Notes: a model not told the origin generated them from the sequence alone. Shown: positions 35,912-44,804, counted from the stretch's first letter. The stretch: DNA of 64,000 bases from DATAVK01 sp036267755 (GCA_036267755.1 DATAVK010000046.1:17985-81984); one strand, 5' to 3'. Translations and numbers: made by a program.

Positions 35912-37158
35912 TGGGCGCTCCTCGCTGGGTCCTTGGCGAATCGGTCGCGGCAGCGTTGCGAACAGAAATAGACCGTCTCGTCCCCGAGAGAGATCGTGGC
36001 CGGGGCGTTGGCTTTCTCGACCTGCATCCGGCAGACGGGATCGATGGCATGCGCGTCGGCATCGTCGAACCGGTCGCGATGGCGATACAACCAGAGCAGC
36101 GCAGCGAACGCGATGACAGCCACGATGTTGAGAAAAGTCGTGTAGTTCCAGGCGACGTGCTCGGTCGCGACCACGGTGGGACGGCGGTTCGGCACGCCGC
36201 CAACGGCGCGGAACAGCAGCTCCGTGATGAGGCCGGATGCGCTCATGACGGGCCACAGGACGGCCAGCAGCCGGAGTGTGATGCGACCGCCGTACATCGT
36301 GCGGTACATCAGTAGGAGCGGGATGGTGATGAGGTCAGCAAACAGGAACGCGATGACACCACCGAAGCTGATCCCGTCCTTCCACAGCGCGGACGCCAGC
36401 GCGACGTTGCCGATCGAGCAGACGAAGCTGATGATGGCCACGAAAGGGCCCACGACAGCGTTCTCGATCGTCGTCAGCGGTCCGTGACCGGTCAGGAAGA
36501 CATCGCTCCAGACGTGCATCGGCACGGCCACTGCGAGGAAGCCGGCCAGGACGAAGCCGATCACGATCTCGCGTCGCACCATCCGAAGGTCGGCGATCGT
36601 GTAGCCGGCGCTGGCCGCCCAGCGGCTCGGCTGTCGCAGTCGGGCGCGGAAGCCGCCGCCGGCGCCGTCATCAAACGGTTCGCCGTGGTCGTGGCCCGTG
36701 ACCGAGTCGCGAGCCCTGACCTGGGTCGCAAGCGCGGCGGGAACCACGCGGGGGAGCAGGACCCCCAGCAGCGCGATCATGATGGTGCCCCCGACGAACT
36801 CAGCTGCGGCGAACTGCCAGCCGATCAGCAGCCAGAGCACGGCACCGAGCTCGATGACGAGGTTCGTCGAGGCGACCATGAAGACGATGGCGGTGGTGAA
36901 GTCGGCCCCCCGCGCGAACAGCGACTTCGCGAGGGCGCTGGCCGCGTAGGAGCAGGACGAGGACGCCATGCCGAACAACGTGCCGCGCGCTAGCGCAGCC
37001 GGACGGTGGTCGCCCATGAGTCGATGCATCTGCCGCCGGGACACGAACGCCTGCACGATTCCCGACAGGGTGAAGCCGAGGATCAGGGCCCAGAGCGTCT
37101 CCCACAGCATGAAGAAGCCCTCGTCCAGACTGCGTCCGATCGTGTCCAGCGCCGCCAC
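35908..37158 (-). CDS. Permease (UPF0718/DUF318-like) with C-terminal YHS metal-binding domain
   Basis: 416 residues with about eight membrane helices in two halves. SSSCSYAASALAKSLF carries a cysteine in a conserved helix, and a soluble linker with HDHGEPFDD lies between the halves. The last ~45 residues form a YHS-type domain (IDPVCRMQV, then VYFCSQRC), common on metal transporters. With csoR it forms a likely copper export or resistance pair. GTG 37158 is 6 nt after a TATCTT -10. A longer open frame to 37365 would run into the tmRNA gene and is rejected. Confidence 0.8.
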   Translation of the reverse strand: MAALDTIGRSLDEGFFMLWETLWALILGFTLSGIVQAFVSRRQMHRLMGDHRPAALARGTLFGMASSSCSYAASALAKSLFARGADFTTAIVFMVASTNLVIELGAVLWLLIGWQFAAAEFVGGTIMIALLGVLLPRVVPAALATQVRARDSVTGHDHGEPFDDGAGGGFRARLRQPSRWAASAGYTIADLRMVRREIVIGFVLAGFLAVAVPMHVWSDVFLTGHGPLTTIENAVVGPFVAIISFVCSIGNVALASALWKDGISFGGVIAFLFADLITIPLLLMYRTMYGGRITLRLLAVLWPVMSASGLITELLFRAVGGVPNRRPTVVATEHVAWNYTTFLNIVAVIAFAALLWLYRHRDRFDDADAHAIDPVCRMQVEKANAPATISLGDETVYFCSQRCRDRFAKDPARSAQ

Positions 37159-37164
37159 TCGCTC

Positions 37165-37184
37165 AAGATACCCCCAAGGGGTAT
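37165..37184 (-). promoter_or_regulatory. CsoR operator overlapping a leaderless promoter
   Basis: ATACCCC-CAA-GGGGTAT (37168-37184) is a perfect 7-bp inverted repeat of the G-tract type bound by CsoR/RcnR repressors. It overlaps the minus-strand -10 TATCTT (37170-37165), which sits 6 nt before the permease GTG. Copper binding to CsoR should release it. Confidence 0.75.
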
Positions 37185-37280
37185 ATCTCGGCCCTGGGGG
37201 TCGCCAGCTCGACGGAATCGTGGTGAGGCCTGCAGGCGTTACTCTTAGGTGGTACGGACAGATCAAGCAGTACCCGACCA

Positions 37281-37639
37281 GGGGGTGAACGGTTTCGACT
37301 TCGGACGTCGATTGAAGGGAAGCGGGCTGAGGATGTCGCGTGATCTCAGAAATCCACCGCGGCAAAATATATAAATGCCGATAATAACCGGCTCGCTCTC
37401 GCTGCCTGATAGGTAGCGAAGCTGTCAGCCTAGGGGCGCCTCCGCTCTAGGACCTGGCATCGCTAGGAGGCTCCACCGAGGGACGCGGTCACGGGGTCCC
37501 GAGGGAAATCAAACAGTGACTGGGCCTGCGACGGGGTGCCTGTGCCACCGTCGGGGCCGAGAAAACTGCAGCAGGCTGCGCCCGGAGAAGCCTTGATGAC
37601 ACGCCGGAGGACCCGGGTTCGATTCCCGGCACCTCCACC
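37281..37639 (+). ncRNA. ssrA: Transfer-messenger RNA (tmRNA)
   Basis: Rescues stalled ribosomes with SmpB. The 5' end GGGGGTGAACGGTTTCGACT is the standard tmRNA start. The 3' end has the T-arm GGTTCGATTCC and the acceptor CACCTCC (37630-37636), which pairs with GGGGGTG with one G-U. The discriminator A and CC are encoded, but the last base of CCA is not (G at 37640). The tag reading frame most likely runs from GCC 37377 and encodes ADNNRLALAA, followed by tandem stops TGA-TAG (37407-37412). An upstream in-frame GCA (37362) would give a longer tag with the same end. Confidence 0.96.
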
Positions 37640-37666
37640 GATCTGTCGCTCGTCGTCAGAGCCAAT

Positions 37667-37699
37667 GCCCAGGTCAGCGCCCTAGCTGCTGGCCTGGGC
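37667..37699. terminator. Hairpin terminator between ssrA and the DUF1059 gene
   Basis: GCCCAGGTCAGC (37667-37678) and GCTGGCCTGGGC (37688-37699) form a 12-bp stem with one G-U pair and a 9-nt loop. There is no T-run on either side, as often in high-GC actinobacteria. It lies between convergent transcripts and could serve both. Confidence 0.65.
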
Positions 37700-37728
37700 G
37701 GGTGGCCCTGGTTCCAGCGAGGCGAGGG

Positions 37729-37965
37729 TCAGCCAGCCGGGAGGTCGCCGAAGGCCCGCTTCATGTCGCCGTACCAGGCCAGCGACTTCTTGGGATGCCG
37801 CCAGCGACCTTTCATCGCATCCCGCGCCGGCTGGTGGTCGGCGTCCCCTTGCTTCTCCGCCTCCTTGAGGTGCCGGTCCTGGGCCTTGATGACGTCATCG
37901 GCGGTTTCCCCGCGGTGTTCGAGATCGCACGGTCCGCCCAGCTGGCGGCAGGTCATCGTCTTCAT
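37729..37965 (-). CDS. DUF1059-like small protein
   Basis: 78 residues beginning MKTMTCRQLGGPCDLEHRGE, the Cys/His-containing start seen in DUF1059 proteins, followed by a charged helix (TADDVIKAQDRHLKEAEKQG). It starts 2 nt after the sigma factor stop and has AAGGAG about 10 nt upstream, so it is the second gene of that operon. Function unknown; the operon suggests work under or with the sigma factor. Confidence 0.75.
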   Translation of the reverse strand: MKTMTCRQLGGPCDLEHRGETADDVIKAQDRHLKEAEKQGDADHQPARDAMKGRWRHPKKSLAWYGDMKRAFGDLPAG

Positions 37966-37967
37966 CG

Positions 37968-38810
37968 CTACGCGCGCTCCTTCGCTTGCTCGTTGTTGCG
38001 TCGCGATACCCGTGAAAGTAGGTCCGGCTCCGCGCGAAACGTGATCCGGTCGATCACGCCGTCGACGATCGTGAAGTCGAAGACCACCTTCGCCTGCCCG
38101 CGGTGGAACCAGGCGGCCCCGGGCCGGCCATCGACGTACACGGGCAATGCGGCGTGCGCGCTGCCATTGAAGAACGTCGCCACCTCGCGTCGGCCCTCGA
38201 TCCGACCTGGCGTGCCAACGAGGAGCGCCGCATCGTCGGCCGTCACCACAGCATCCGGGGCGAGGAGCTGCATCAAACGGTCGAACTCGCCGCCCCGAGC
38301 GGCGGCCATGAACGCGTCGACGACGGCCCAGTCGGCGAGCGCATCCTGCGGCCCGGGCTGGCGCACCTTGGCCCGGGCGCGTGAGGCGAGCTTGCGGGCG
38401 GCTACTGGCGTCGTATCGAGAACGGCAGCGATTGTCGGGAACTCGAAACCGAAGCTGTCGTGGAGCACGAATGCGACGCGCTCCTGCGGCGAGAGCCGAT
38501 CCAGTACCAGCTGGAGGGCGACGCCGACGGTCTCGGAGAGTGCTACGTCGTCCGCCACATCGGGTACCACATCTGCCACCTCGAGCTCGGCCGTCGGCAC
38601 AGGGGTCCGGGACCGCAGCCGGTCCAAACACAGCCGGGTGGTGACGATCGTCAGCCACGCGGGCACGCTCTCGACGTCCATGGCCCGCTGGTCAAACCGG
38701 AGCCAAGCCTGCTGAACGACATCCTCAGCCTCGGTATGGTCGGCCAGCACCCGGGCGGCGACGCGCAGCAAGCGTGGCCGTTCGGCCTCGAAACTCTCCG
38801 CCAGGTCCAC
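37968..38810 (-). CDS. ECF sigma factor with SnoaL-like C-terminal domain (SigJ-like)
   Basis: About 280 residues. Sigma region 2 (LLRVAARVLADHTEAEDVVQQAWLRF) and region 4 (LSPQERVAFVLHDSFGFEFPTIAAVLDTT) are followed by a ~110-residue SnoaL/NTF2-like domain (VVDAFMAAARGGEFDRLMQLL). Such sigma factors (SigJ, ECF41-like) have no anti-sigma gene and are controlled by their own C-terminal domain. I chose GTG 38810 because GGAGGG lies 8 nt upstream; ATG 38837 is an alternative. DUF1059 follows in the same operon. Confidence 0.88.
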   Translation of the reverse strand: MDLAESFEAERPRLLRVAARVLADHTEAEDVVQQAWLRFDQRAMDVESVPAWLTIVTTRLCLDRLRSRTPVPTAELEVADVVPDVADDVALSETVGVALQLVLDRLSPQERVAFVLHDSFGFEFPTIAAVLDTTPVAARKLASRARAKVRQPGPQDALADWAVVDAFMAAARGGEFDRLMQLLAPDAVVTADDAALLVGTPGRIEGRREVATFFNGSAHAALPVYVDGRPGAAWFHRGQAKVVFDFTIVDGVIDRITFRAEPDLLSRVSRRNNEQAKERA

Positions 38811-38896
38811 GGTGCCCACCCTCCATCTCCGATCCATCACTTGATTGACGACCCGGGCGCCGCGAGTGTGACGAAGCGGCACCACGTGCAAGGCCC

Positions 38897-39610
38897 CTAT
38901 TTGGGCGGGGCCACCAACGTGGCGGGGTGGCCGGCTCGGCGCAGGGCGTCGGCGACGAACCCGTTAGACCGCAGTTCCTCGATGATGTCCGACAGAAACT
39001 CCTGGGTCTCGCGACTTCGGGTCTTGGTCGTCCCGACCGCCTGCTGGATCTGCATGAAGGCCTCGTCGATCAGGCGCAGGTCGGGATGTGATTCGACGTA
39101 CTCGGTCAGCGGTTGACGGATCCCGGCCGCCACCTCCAGACCCTGCTGGCGGAACTCACCGACGCCCTCCTCGCCCGCTACGACGGTCGCGTGCTGCAGC
39201 GTGCGCGTGAGGTACAGGTCGTAGGCGGAACCACGCTTCACGCCGATCCGCACGCCCTCGTGATCGACATCCGCGACGGTCGTGAGCGACGAGTCGACCG
39301 GGACGGCGAACACCCCCTCGATCACGACGTACGGCGGGGTGAAGGCCACGTCGGCTTCGCGAGCCGGCTCGATGGCCAGGAAGCACAGGTCCGCGTCACC
39401 CGTCACCATCGCCTCGTAGGACTTCCGCGCCGCGTCCACGCACAGCAGCTCGACGGGCACCCCCAGCCGGCTGCCGAGCTCATGGGCGATGTCGACCGTC
39501 ACGCCGGACGGTGACTCGGGCGTGCCGCTCGCCAGCACCGGGTTTCCCAGGTTGATGGCGACGCGCAGGGTGCCGGTCGGCGCCAGGTCATCAGCGATCG
39601 CGTGTGACAT
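38897..39610 (-). CDS. Solute-binding domain protein (SBP_bac_3) lacking a signal peptide
   Basis: 237 residues. The bilobal amino-acid-binding protein fold is recognisable: LRVAINLGNPVLA, SGVTVDIAHELGSRLGVPVEL, DADLCFLAIEPAREADVAFTPPYV, VGVKRGSAYDLYL-type segments. The domain begins right at residue 14, and there is no signal peptide, lipobox or membrane helix. It would therefore stay in the cytoplasm unless exported another way. No ABC permease gene is adjacent. It is divergent from the radical SAM gene across 52 bp with a LexA box between, so it may be SOS-controlled. Confidence 0.78.
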   Translation of the reverse strand: MSHAIADDLAPTGTLRVAINLGNPVLASGTPESPSGVTVDIAHELGSRLGVPVELLCVDAARKSYEAMVTGDADLCFLAIEPAREADVAFTPPYVVIEGVFAVPVDSSLTTVADVDHEGVRIGVKRGSAYDLYLTRTLQHATVVAGEEGVGEFRQQGLEVAAGIRQPLTEYVESHPDLRLIDEAFMQIQQAVGTTKTRSRETQEFLSDIIEELRSNGFVADALRRAGHPATLVAPPK

Positions 39611-39626
39611 CTGTCAAGTCTGCCGC

Positions 39627-39642
39627 TCGAACACCAGTTCGA
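39627..39642. promoter_or_regulatory. LexA (SOS) box shared by two divergent genes
   Basis: TCGAACACCAGTTCGA has perfect 6-bp arms (TCGAAC/GTTCGA), extended by one more pair on each side. It lies 17 nt from the solute-binding protein start and 21 nt from the radical SAM start. Confidence 0.85.
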
Positions 39643-39662
39643 GAAATGGGTTAGGCTGAGGC

Positions 39663-40694
39663 ATGCGATGGGACGGCCAGTCGATCAAAGCCGACCGGGA
39701 CGACACGCTCCCGGGCCTGACTCAGCTGTCCGGCCTGGTGCGCACTGTCCGCACTCCGGAGTTCTCCGGCATCACGTTCCACGAGGTGCTGGCCAAATCC
39801 GCGCTGAACCGAGTGCCCGAGGCCAGCCGGATGCTCGCCGGTGAGTGGACCATCAACCCCTTCCGCGGCTGCACCCACGCCTGCCGTTACTGCTTCGCCC
39901 GCAGCACGCATCGCTATCTCGACCTCAACACCGGTGAGGACTTCGACAGCCAGATCGTGGTGAAGACCAACGTCGTCCAGCTGCTCACCAAGGAGTTGCA
40001 CACCAAGCGGCCGCCTCGCGTCGCGCTGGGCACCAATACCGACCCGTATCAGCGAGCGGAGGGCAAGTACCGCTTCATGCCGGGGATCATCGAGGCGCTT
40101 GGCGAGCGAGCGGTGCCGTTCTCCATCCTCACCAAGGGAACCCTGCTCCGCCGCGACCTGGATCAGCTCGCCGAGGTCTCCGCGGTGACCGACGTCAGCC
40201 TCGCGATGTCGATCGGGATCTTCGACGAGGAGCTCCAAGAGTCGATCGAGCCAGGTACGGCGACGACGGCCGCGCGACTCGCGACGGTCCGGGCGATCCG
40301 CGAGCGCGGACTGAAGTGCACCGTGCTGCTCGCGCCGATCTTGCCGTTCTTCACCGACAGCGACGAGCAACTCGATCACGCCGTGGCCGAGCTCAAGGCC
40401 GCCGGCGCCACCCAAATCTTCTTCACCGCGCTGTATCTCCGTGACGGTGTCAAGGACTGGTTCATGTCATGGCTGGCTCGGACCTACCCGGAGCGGCTAC
40501 CGGCGTACGACGATCTGTACGGCGCCGGGGCCTACACTCCGCTCGGCTATCAGGACGACCTTCGGCTCCGGATGCGGGCGCTACTGGCCCGGCACGGCTT
40601 CCACCGCGGCGGGACCGAAGGCTTCGCCCGATCCCGCCGCCGCCAGGCCACGGCCGTCCAACCTGCGCCAGCTCCACAACCGGCCCTGTTCTAG
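39663..40694 (+). CDS. Rv2578c-family radical SAM protein
   Basis: 343 residues. The radical SAM cluster motif CTHACRYC places C70, C74 and C77 in CX3CX2C spacing around a 4Fe-4S cluster. RWTINPFRGC-type context and the ALGTNTDPYQRAEGKYR segment are typical of the Rv2578c group and of SplB-like/elongator-like relatives. The reaction is not established. The LexA box in front predicts DNA-damage induction, which would fit a repair role. TAGGCT 5 nt before the ATG may be its -10. Confidence 0.9.
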   Translation: MRWDGQSIKADRDDTLPGLTQLSGLVRTVRTPEFSGITFHEVLAKSALNRVPEASRMLAGEWTINPFRGCTHACRYCFARSTHRYLDLNTGEDFDSQIVVKTNVVQLLTKELHTKRPPRVALGTNTDPYQRAEGKYRFMPGIIEALGERAVPFSILTKGTLLRRDLDQLAEVSAVTDVSLAMSIGIFDEELQESIEPGTATTAARLATVRAIRERGLKCTVLLAPILPFFTDSDEQLDHAVAELKAAGATQIFFTALYLRDGVKDWFMSWLARTYPERLPAYDDLYGAGAYTPLGYQDDLRLRMRALLARHGFHRGGTEGFARSRRRQATAVQPAPAPQPALF

Positions 40695-40726
40695 CCGACG
40701 CCGGCCGCCCGGAAGGAGAATCGAGG

Positions 40727-41338
40727 ATGCCGGATCGCAACCGGGTCACGCCGATGGGCGACATCGTCGCGACTCCGTTGCGCGGTGCGTGGACCGGGAA
40801 CCGCGGCATCCTCCACCGCGACCGGGAGATCGTGCGATTCCACACCAGCGACCTGTGGATCACGTGCGCGCTGGAGTTCCGTGGCCGCTGGCGCGAGCAG
40901 TGGCTCCCGCACCGGTGGACGGCGCTGTTCTTCCATGACGAAGCAGTCTCGTTCGCCGCCGGTCACCGCCCCTGCGCCGAATGCCGGCGCGAGAGCTACA
41001 ACGCCTACCGCCACGCCTGGTCCGACGGTCTCGCCGTGGCCGTCCCCTCGGCGAAGGACATGAACCATCAGCTGCACGGCGAGCGGATCGTGCGCGGGAC
41101 GCATCGCCGGCGCTGGCATCCGATGCCTTGGGCCGACCTTCCGAACGGGACCTTCGTCTCCGAGGAGGGAGATCCCGCACTGGTCATCGGTGACGACCTG
41201 GTCAGGTGGACGCCGGCTGGGTACGGCCACCATCACCGCCGCCCGTCGCAAGGAGATGCCGTCGTCATCACGCCGCCGTCGACCGTCGCGGCGCTGCGCG
41301 CGGGCTACCCCGTCCAGATCGACGACACTGCGCGATAG
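40727..41338 (+). CDS. Unknown conserved-looking protein with CxxC motif
   Basis: 203 residues, no signal peptide or membrane helix. A CAEC motif with flanking histidine and arginines (AGHRPCAECRRESYNAYRHAW, about 83-103 in part) suggests metal binding. His/Trp-rich segments follow (HRRRWHPMPWADLPNG). A strong AAGGAG (40713-40718) supports the ATG. It follows the radical SAM gene by 32 nt in the same direction, so it may share its SOS-controlled transcript. I do not recognise the family. Confidence 0.65.
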   Translation: MPDRNRVTPMGDIVATPLRGAWTGNRGILHRDREIVRFHTSDLWITCALEFRGRWREQWLPHRWTALFFHDEAVSFAAGHRPCAECRRESYNAYRHAWSDGLAVAVPSAKDMNHQLHGERIVRGTHRRRWHPMPWADLPNGTFVSEEGDPALVIGDDLVRWTPAGYGHHHRRPSQGDAVVITPPSTVAALRAGYPVQIDDTAR

Positions 41339-41348
41339 CGTCGACACC

Positions 41349-41591
41349 ATGGCCGACGACACCACGACCGAGCAGCTCCGCAACGAGCTGCGCGACATCG
41401 ACGCCGAGATCGCGCAGCTGCGGACGTCGACCCACGACCTGCGTGCCGCGGCGGGTTCCCAAGCAGAAGGTGTCGAGGACACCGAGGAACAAGCTAGCGA
41501 CCTCACGACGGAGGGCGAGAACGATGCCGTCCTCGAGGTGCTCGAGCAACGCCGCGAGACCGTCCGCCGGCAACTGGGCGACGCCGGCTGA
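41349..41591 (+). CDS. Small acidic coiled-coil protein
   Basis: 80 residues rich in Glu, Asp and Gln with heptad patterns (LRNELRDIDAEIAQLRTS; AVLEVLEQRRETVRRQL), predicted to form a coiled coil. A TAGCGT 7 nt before the ATG could be the -10 of a leaderless transcript. It converges on the nuclease gene 6 nt away. Function unknown. Confidence 0.6.
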   Translation: MADDTTTEQLRNELRDIDAEIAQLRTSTHDLRAAAGSQAEGVEDTEEQASDLTTEGENDAVLEVLEQRRETVRRQLGDAG

Positions 41592-41597
41592 TCCCGA

Positions 41598-44039
41598 CTA
41601 CGGCGTGAGGTCGACGACCTGGGGGTCGTGGTCGCTGACCTGGTTGGCGTACTCCGAGTTCACATGGACGACCTGGTAGTCGAACTTCGAGATTCCCTTG
41701 GTGATCAGGATGTGGTCGAGCACCTCGGAGATCCCGTCGAAGTCGTACGTGTACTGCTGGTTGACCGGCAGGGTGGTGATCAGGTCGGTCAACGTCGACG
41801 CGCCGGAGCCGTCCGCCGTACCCGTCTTCAGCACCGACAACGCCGGGCTGAACTGGTAGTCGTTGAGGTCCCCGACCACGACGACGTCGGCCCGCTTGTC
41901 GATCGCGAGTAGCTTGCCGACGAAGTCGTGCTCGACCTGTGCCTGCCCGGCGCGCTGCGTCGCGGAACTCTGAGCCGGGAACTGGAACCGGCCGTCAGCG
42001 TTTTGATCGCCGAGCTTCGCGTCGAAGTGGTTGGCGATGACGAAGACGTCCTTGCCCTGGAACGTGAACTCGCCGACCAGCGGCTTGCGGCTGGCGGTCC
42101 AGACCGGGTTGGTGGGGTCGATCCGGCCGGGGGAGAGCGACAGCGCCGGCTCGCCGTGCTGCTTCACGACCTGGGTGCCGGTCGTGGACCGGTTCACGCT
42201 CGACGCGCCGCTGTCGACGAAGGACACGACCTTCGAGTTGTACAGGAACACGACGCGGATGTTGCCGCCCGGCTCGCCGCCGTCCTGGTCGTTGACCGGA
42301 TCGATCTCACGCGAGCTGTACGACGGCCCACCGGCTGCGGTGATCGCCGACGTCAGCTTGTCGATGGTCTGGTCCGCGGCGACGACACCGTCATTGGTCG
42401 CACCGTCGTTGTCCTGGATCTCCTCGACCGCGATCACGTCGGGCGAGTCGAGGTTGGTCACCACACCGTGCGCCAGCGCCTGGAACTTGCTCTCCGGATC
42501 GGTCGCGGCGAGGTTCTCGACGTTGTACGTCGCCACCGACAGTTGCTTCTTGGTGGGGCCACTGGCCACTACTGGCGGCAGGTTGTTGTGCTGGACGGCG
42601 CCAAGCGTCGTCGCCGCGATGAGGTAGCCGCCGAACAGCGAGTAGTCGATCGGTCCGATCGTGGCGCCCTGGAAGACGTCACCGACGTTCACCTCGGGGT
42701 TGCTGCCGTCCACCGGCACCACCTCGAGACGCCCGGACGGGGTCGCGTTCTCGGCGCGCAGCATCGTCCCGCCGCGGTAGCTCGTCAGCTGGTCCGGCTT
42801 GGTCGTCACGTACTGCTCGCCGAACGAGTCCGACGGCCCGACCACCCGTGCGTCGTCGACCTCGACGCGCATGCCCTCAATCGACTCGTAGTAGTCGAGC
42901 GCGGATCGTGACGGTGTGATGGAGGTGGACTCGATGTTCCCGCCGCCGAGGTCGGGCGCGTAGGTGTCCGGCACGGTCGAAGGGGTGAGCACGATCGGCG
43001 CCGGCAGCGAGTTGCCGCTGGACAGGGTGCTCGACGACGTCGCGTCGATCTCAGTGATCGACAGGTTCGACGTCGCGGAGACGGTGTCACCGCTGGCGAG
43101 CGGGTAGAACTCGCTCACCTTGCCGCTGACCAGCACGCTGTCGCCCACGTTGACCGTGGGGGCGCTGCCGGTGAAGACGAAGATGCCCTCGCTGGTCGCC
43201 GGGTTGTCGTCAGGGTTGGGGTCCTGAATCCAGTAGCCCTTGCTCGAGCCGACAGCCCGGACACCGGTGACGATCCCGGGGACGTTGGTCACCGGGTTGC
43301 CGGCTTGAGGTGAGAGCCACGTTGTCCCCTGGATGTCGTGGATGCGCAGCGGCCCAGGCGTGCCGCCACCACCGCCACCACCGCCGCCGCCACTGTTCGC
43401 CGCGCCCGGAGTCGGCGCGGCGACGCTGAAGTCGGCGCCGTTGTCGTCGGTGTCCGGTGTGCTGTTGCGCTGAGCGGACGTCGTGTTCGTCGTGGCCGGG
43501 GCGTCGGCGCTGCCCTCGTGGACGGCCGCGGTGCCGTAGCCCACGAGGTCGACGATGTCCGGGTCGGCGGCGCAGTCGGCAGCGGTCTTGCAGGTCAACG
43601 CGGTCGAGTTGTCGACCAGGGCGACGGTCCCCGCCGTACCCGAGAGGTTGATGGTTCCGGTCGCCTGGGTTGTCGGCAGCGGCGTGGTGCCTCCGGTGCC
43701 TGCGGCCTCACCGACGAGGTAGCGGTCGCTCGACGCGACCGACCCGGAAAGCGCGGTGACCTGCCAGGTGGTACTCGCGCCCGGGCTCGCCGAGATGTAC
43801 TGCACCGACCAGCCGTCGAGCGTGCTCGCTGCTGACCCACGGTTGGCCAGCTCGATGAAGTCGTTCGTGTACGTCGCGCCGCTGTTGCCGCCGCCGCCGT
43901 AGACCTCGTTGACCACAACACCGGTCGAGGGCGCCGCCCCGGCCGACGGGCTGAGGGCGACAGCGCCGGCTAGGGCGATGAGGCCGGCGGTGACGGCCGA
44001 GGCGGTGACGGTGACTGAGCGGGCTCGTGAGTGACGCAC
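41598..44039 (-). CDS. Secreted ExeM/NucH-type nuclease with lamin-tail domain
   Basis: 813 residues. A signal peptide (cleavage after SPSAGAA) is followed by a lamin-tail domain (about 40-215, VVNEVYGGGGNSGATYTNDFIEL), a glycine-run linker, an OB-like region (about 230-470), and an endonuclease/exonuclease/phosphatase domain (about 490-813). The last starts with SVATYNVENL and ends with the SDHDPQVVDL histidine-aspartate motif; IAVEEIQD supplies the metal-binding glutamate. It degrades DNA outside the cell, typically to gain phosphate or disperse matrix DNA. Its position after scoB, 114 bp away, seems incidental. Confidence 0.92.
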   Translation of the reverse strand: MRHSRARSVTVTASAVTAGLIALAGAVALSPSAGAAPSTGVVVNEVYGGGGNSGATYTNDFIELANRGSAASTLDGWSVQYISASPGASTTWQVTALSGSVASSDRYLVGEAAGTGGTTPLPTTQATGTINLSGTAGTVALVDNSTALTCKTAADCAADPDIVDLVGYGTAAVHEGSADAPATTNTTSAQRNSTPDTDDNGADFSVAAPTPGAANSGGGGGGGGGGTPGPLRIHDIQGTTWLSPQAGNPVTNVPGIVTGVRAVGSSKGYWIQDPNPDDNPATSEGIFVFTGSAPTVNVGDSVLVSGKVSEFYPLASGDTVSATSNLSITEIDATSSSTLSSGNSLPAPIVLTPSTVPDTYAPDLGGGNIESTSITPSRSALDYYESIEGMRVEVDDARVVGPSDSFGEQYVTTKPDQLTSYRGGTMLRAENATPSGRLEVVPVDGSNPEVNVGDVFQGATIGPIDYSLFGGYLIAATTLGAVQHNNLPPVVASGPTKKQLSVATYNVENLAATDPESKFQALAHGVVTNLDSPDVIAVEEIQDNDGATNDGVVAADQTIDKLTSAITAAGGPSYSSREIDPVNDQDGGEPGGNIRVVFLYNSKVVSFVDSGASSVNRSTTGTQVVKQHGEPALSLSPGRIDPTNPVWTASRKPLVGEFTFQGKDVFVIANHFDAKLGDQNADGRFQFPAQSSATQRAGQAQVEHDFVGKLLAIDKRADVVVVGDLNDYQFSPALSVLKTGTADGSGASTLTDLITTLPVNQQYTYDFDGISEVLDHILITKGISKFDYQVVHVNSEYANQVSDHDPQVVDLTP

Positions 44040-44153
44040 GGTGGATACCTCCGAGGCGACGACAGGCCGGGAGCGGCTTCGGGACGATCATCAACGGACA
44101 TAGTGGCCGTGGGATGAACATAACGCGCATTTAGCGCGAAAGCCGCACAGCGG
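44040..44153 (-). promoter_or_regulatory. Intergenic region upstream of the nuclease gene
   Basis: It has small inverted repeats: CCGC-ACA-GCGG (44143-44153), just after scoB, and CGCGC-ATTTA-GCGCG (44124-44138). The first could be a weak terminator. A single GTTCATCCC element (minus strand) recalls half of a PhoP site, but I see no second repeat. Confidence 0.3.

Positions 44154-44800
<647 letters not shown>

Positions 44801-44804
<4 letters not shown>

Noticed and set aside
37159..37365. N-terminal extension of the permease to 37365
   Set aside because: It would run through the operator and into the 5' end of the tmRNA gene; GTG 37158 has its own promoter spacing.
37281..37639. Prophage or island attachment at the ssrA 3' end
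   Set aside because: No integrase gene or duplicated ssrA 3' end follows; the next feature is a terminator and ordinary genes.
43363..43393. CCACCGCCACCAC-type repeat
   Set aside because: It encodes the glycine-run linker of the secreted nuclease, not an intergenic repeat or CRISPR.
44040..44153. PHO box before the extracellular nuclease
   Set aside because: Only one GTTCATCCC-like element is visible; the direct repeats required of a PhoP site are missing.
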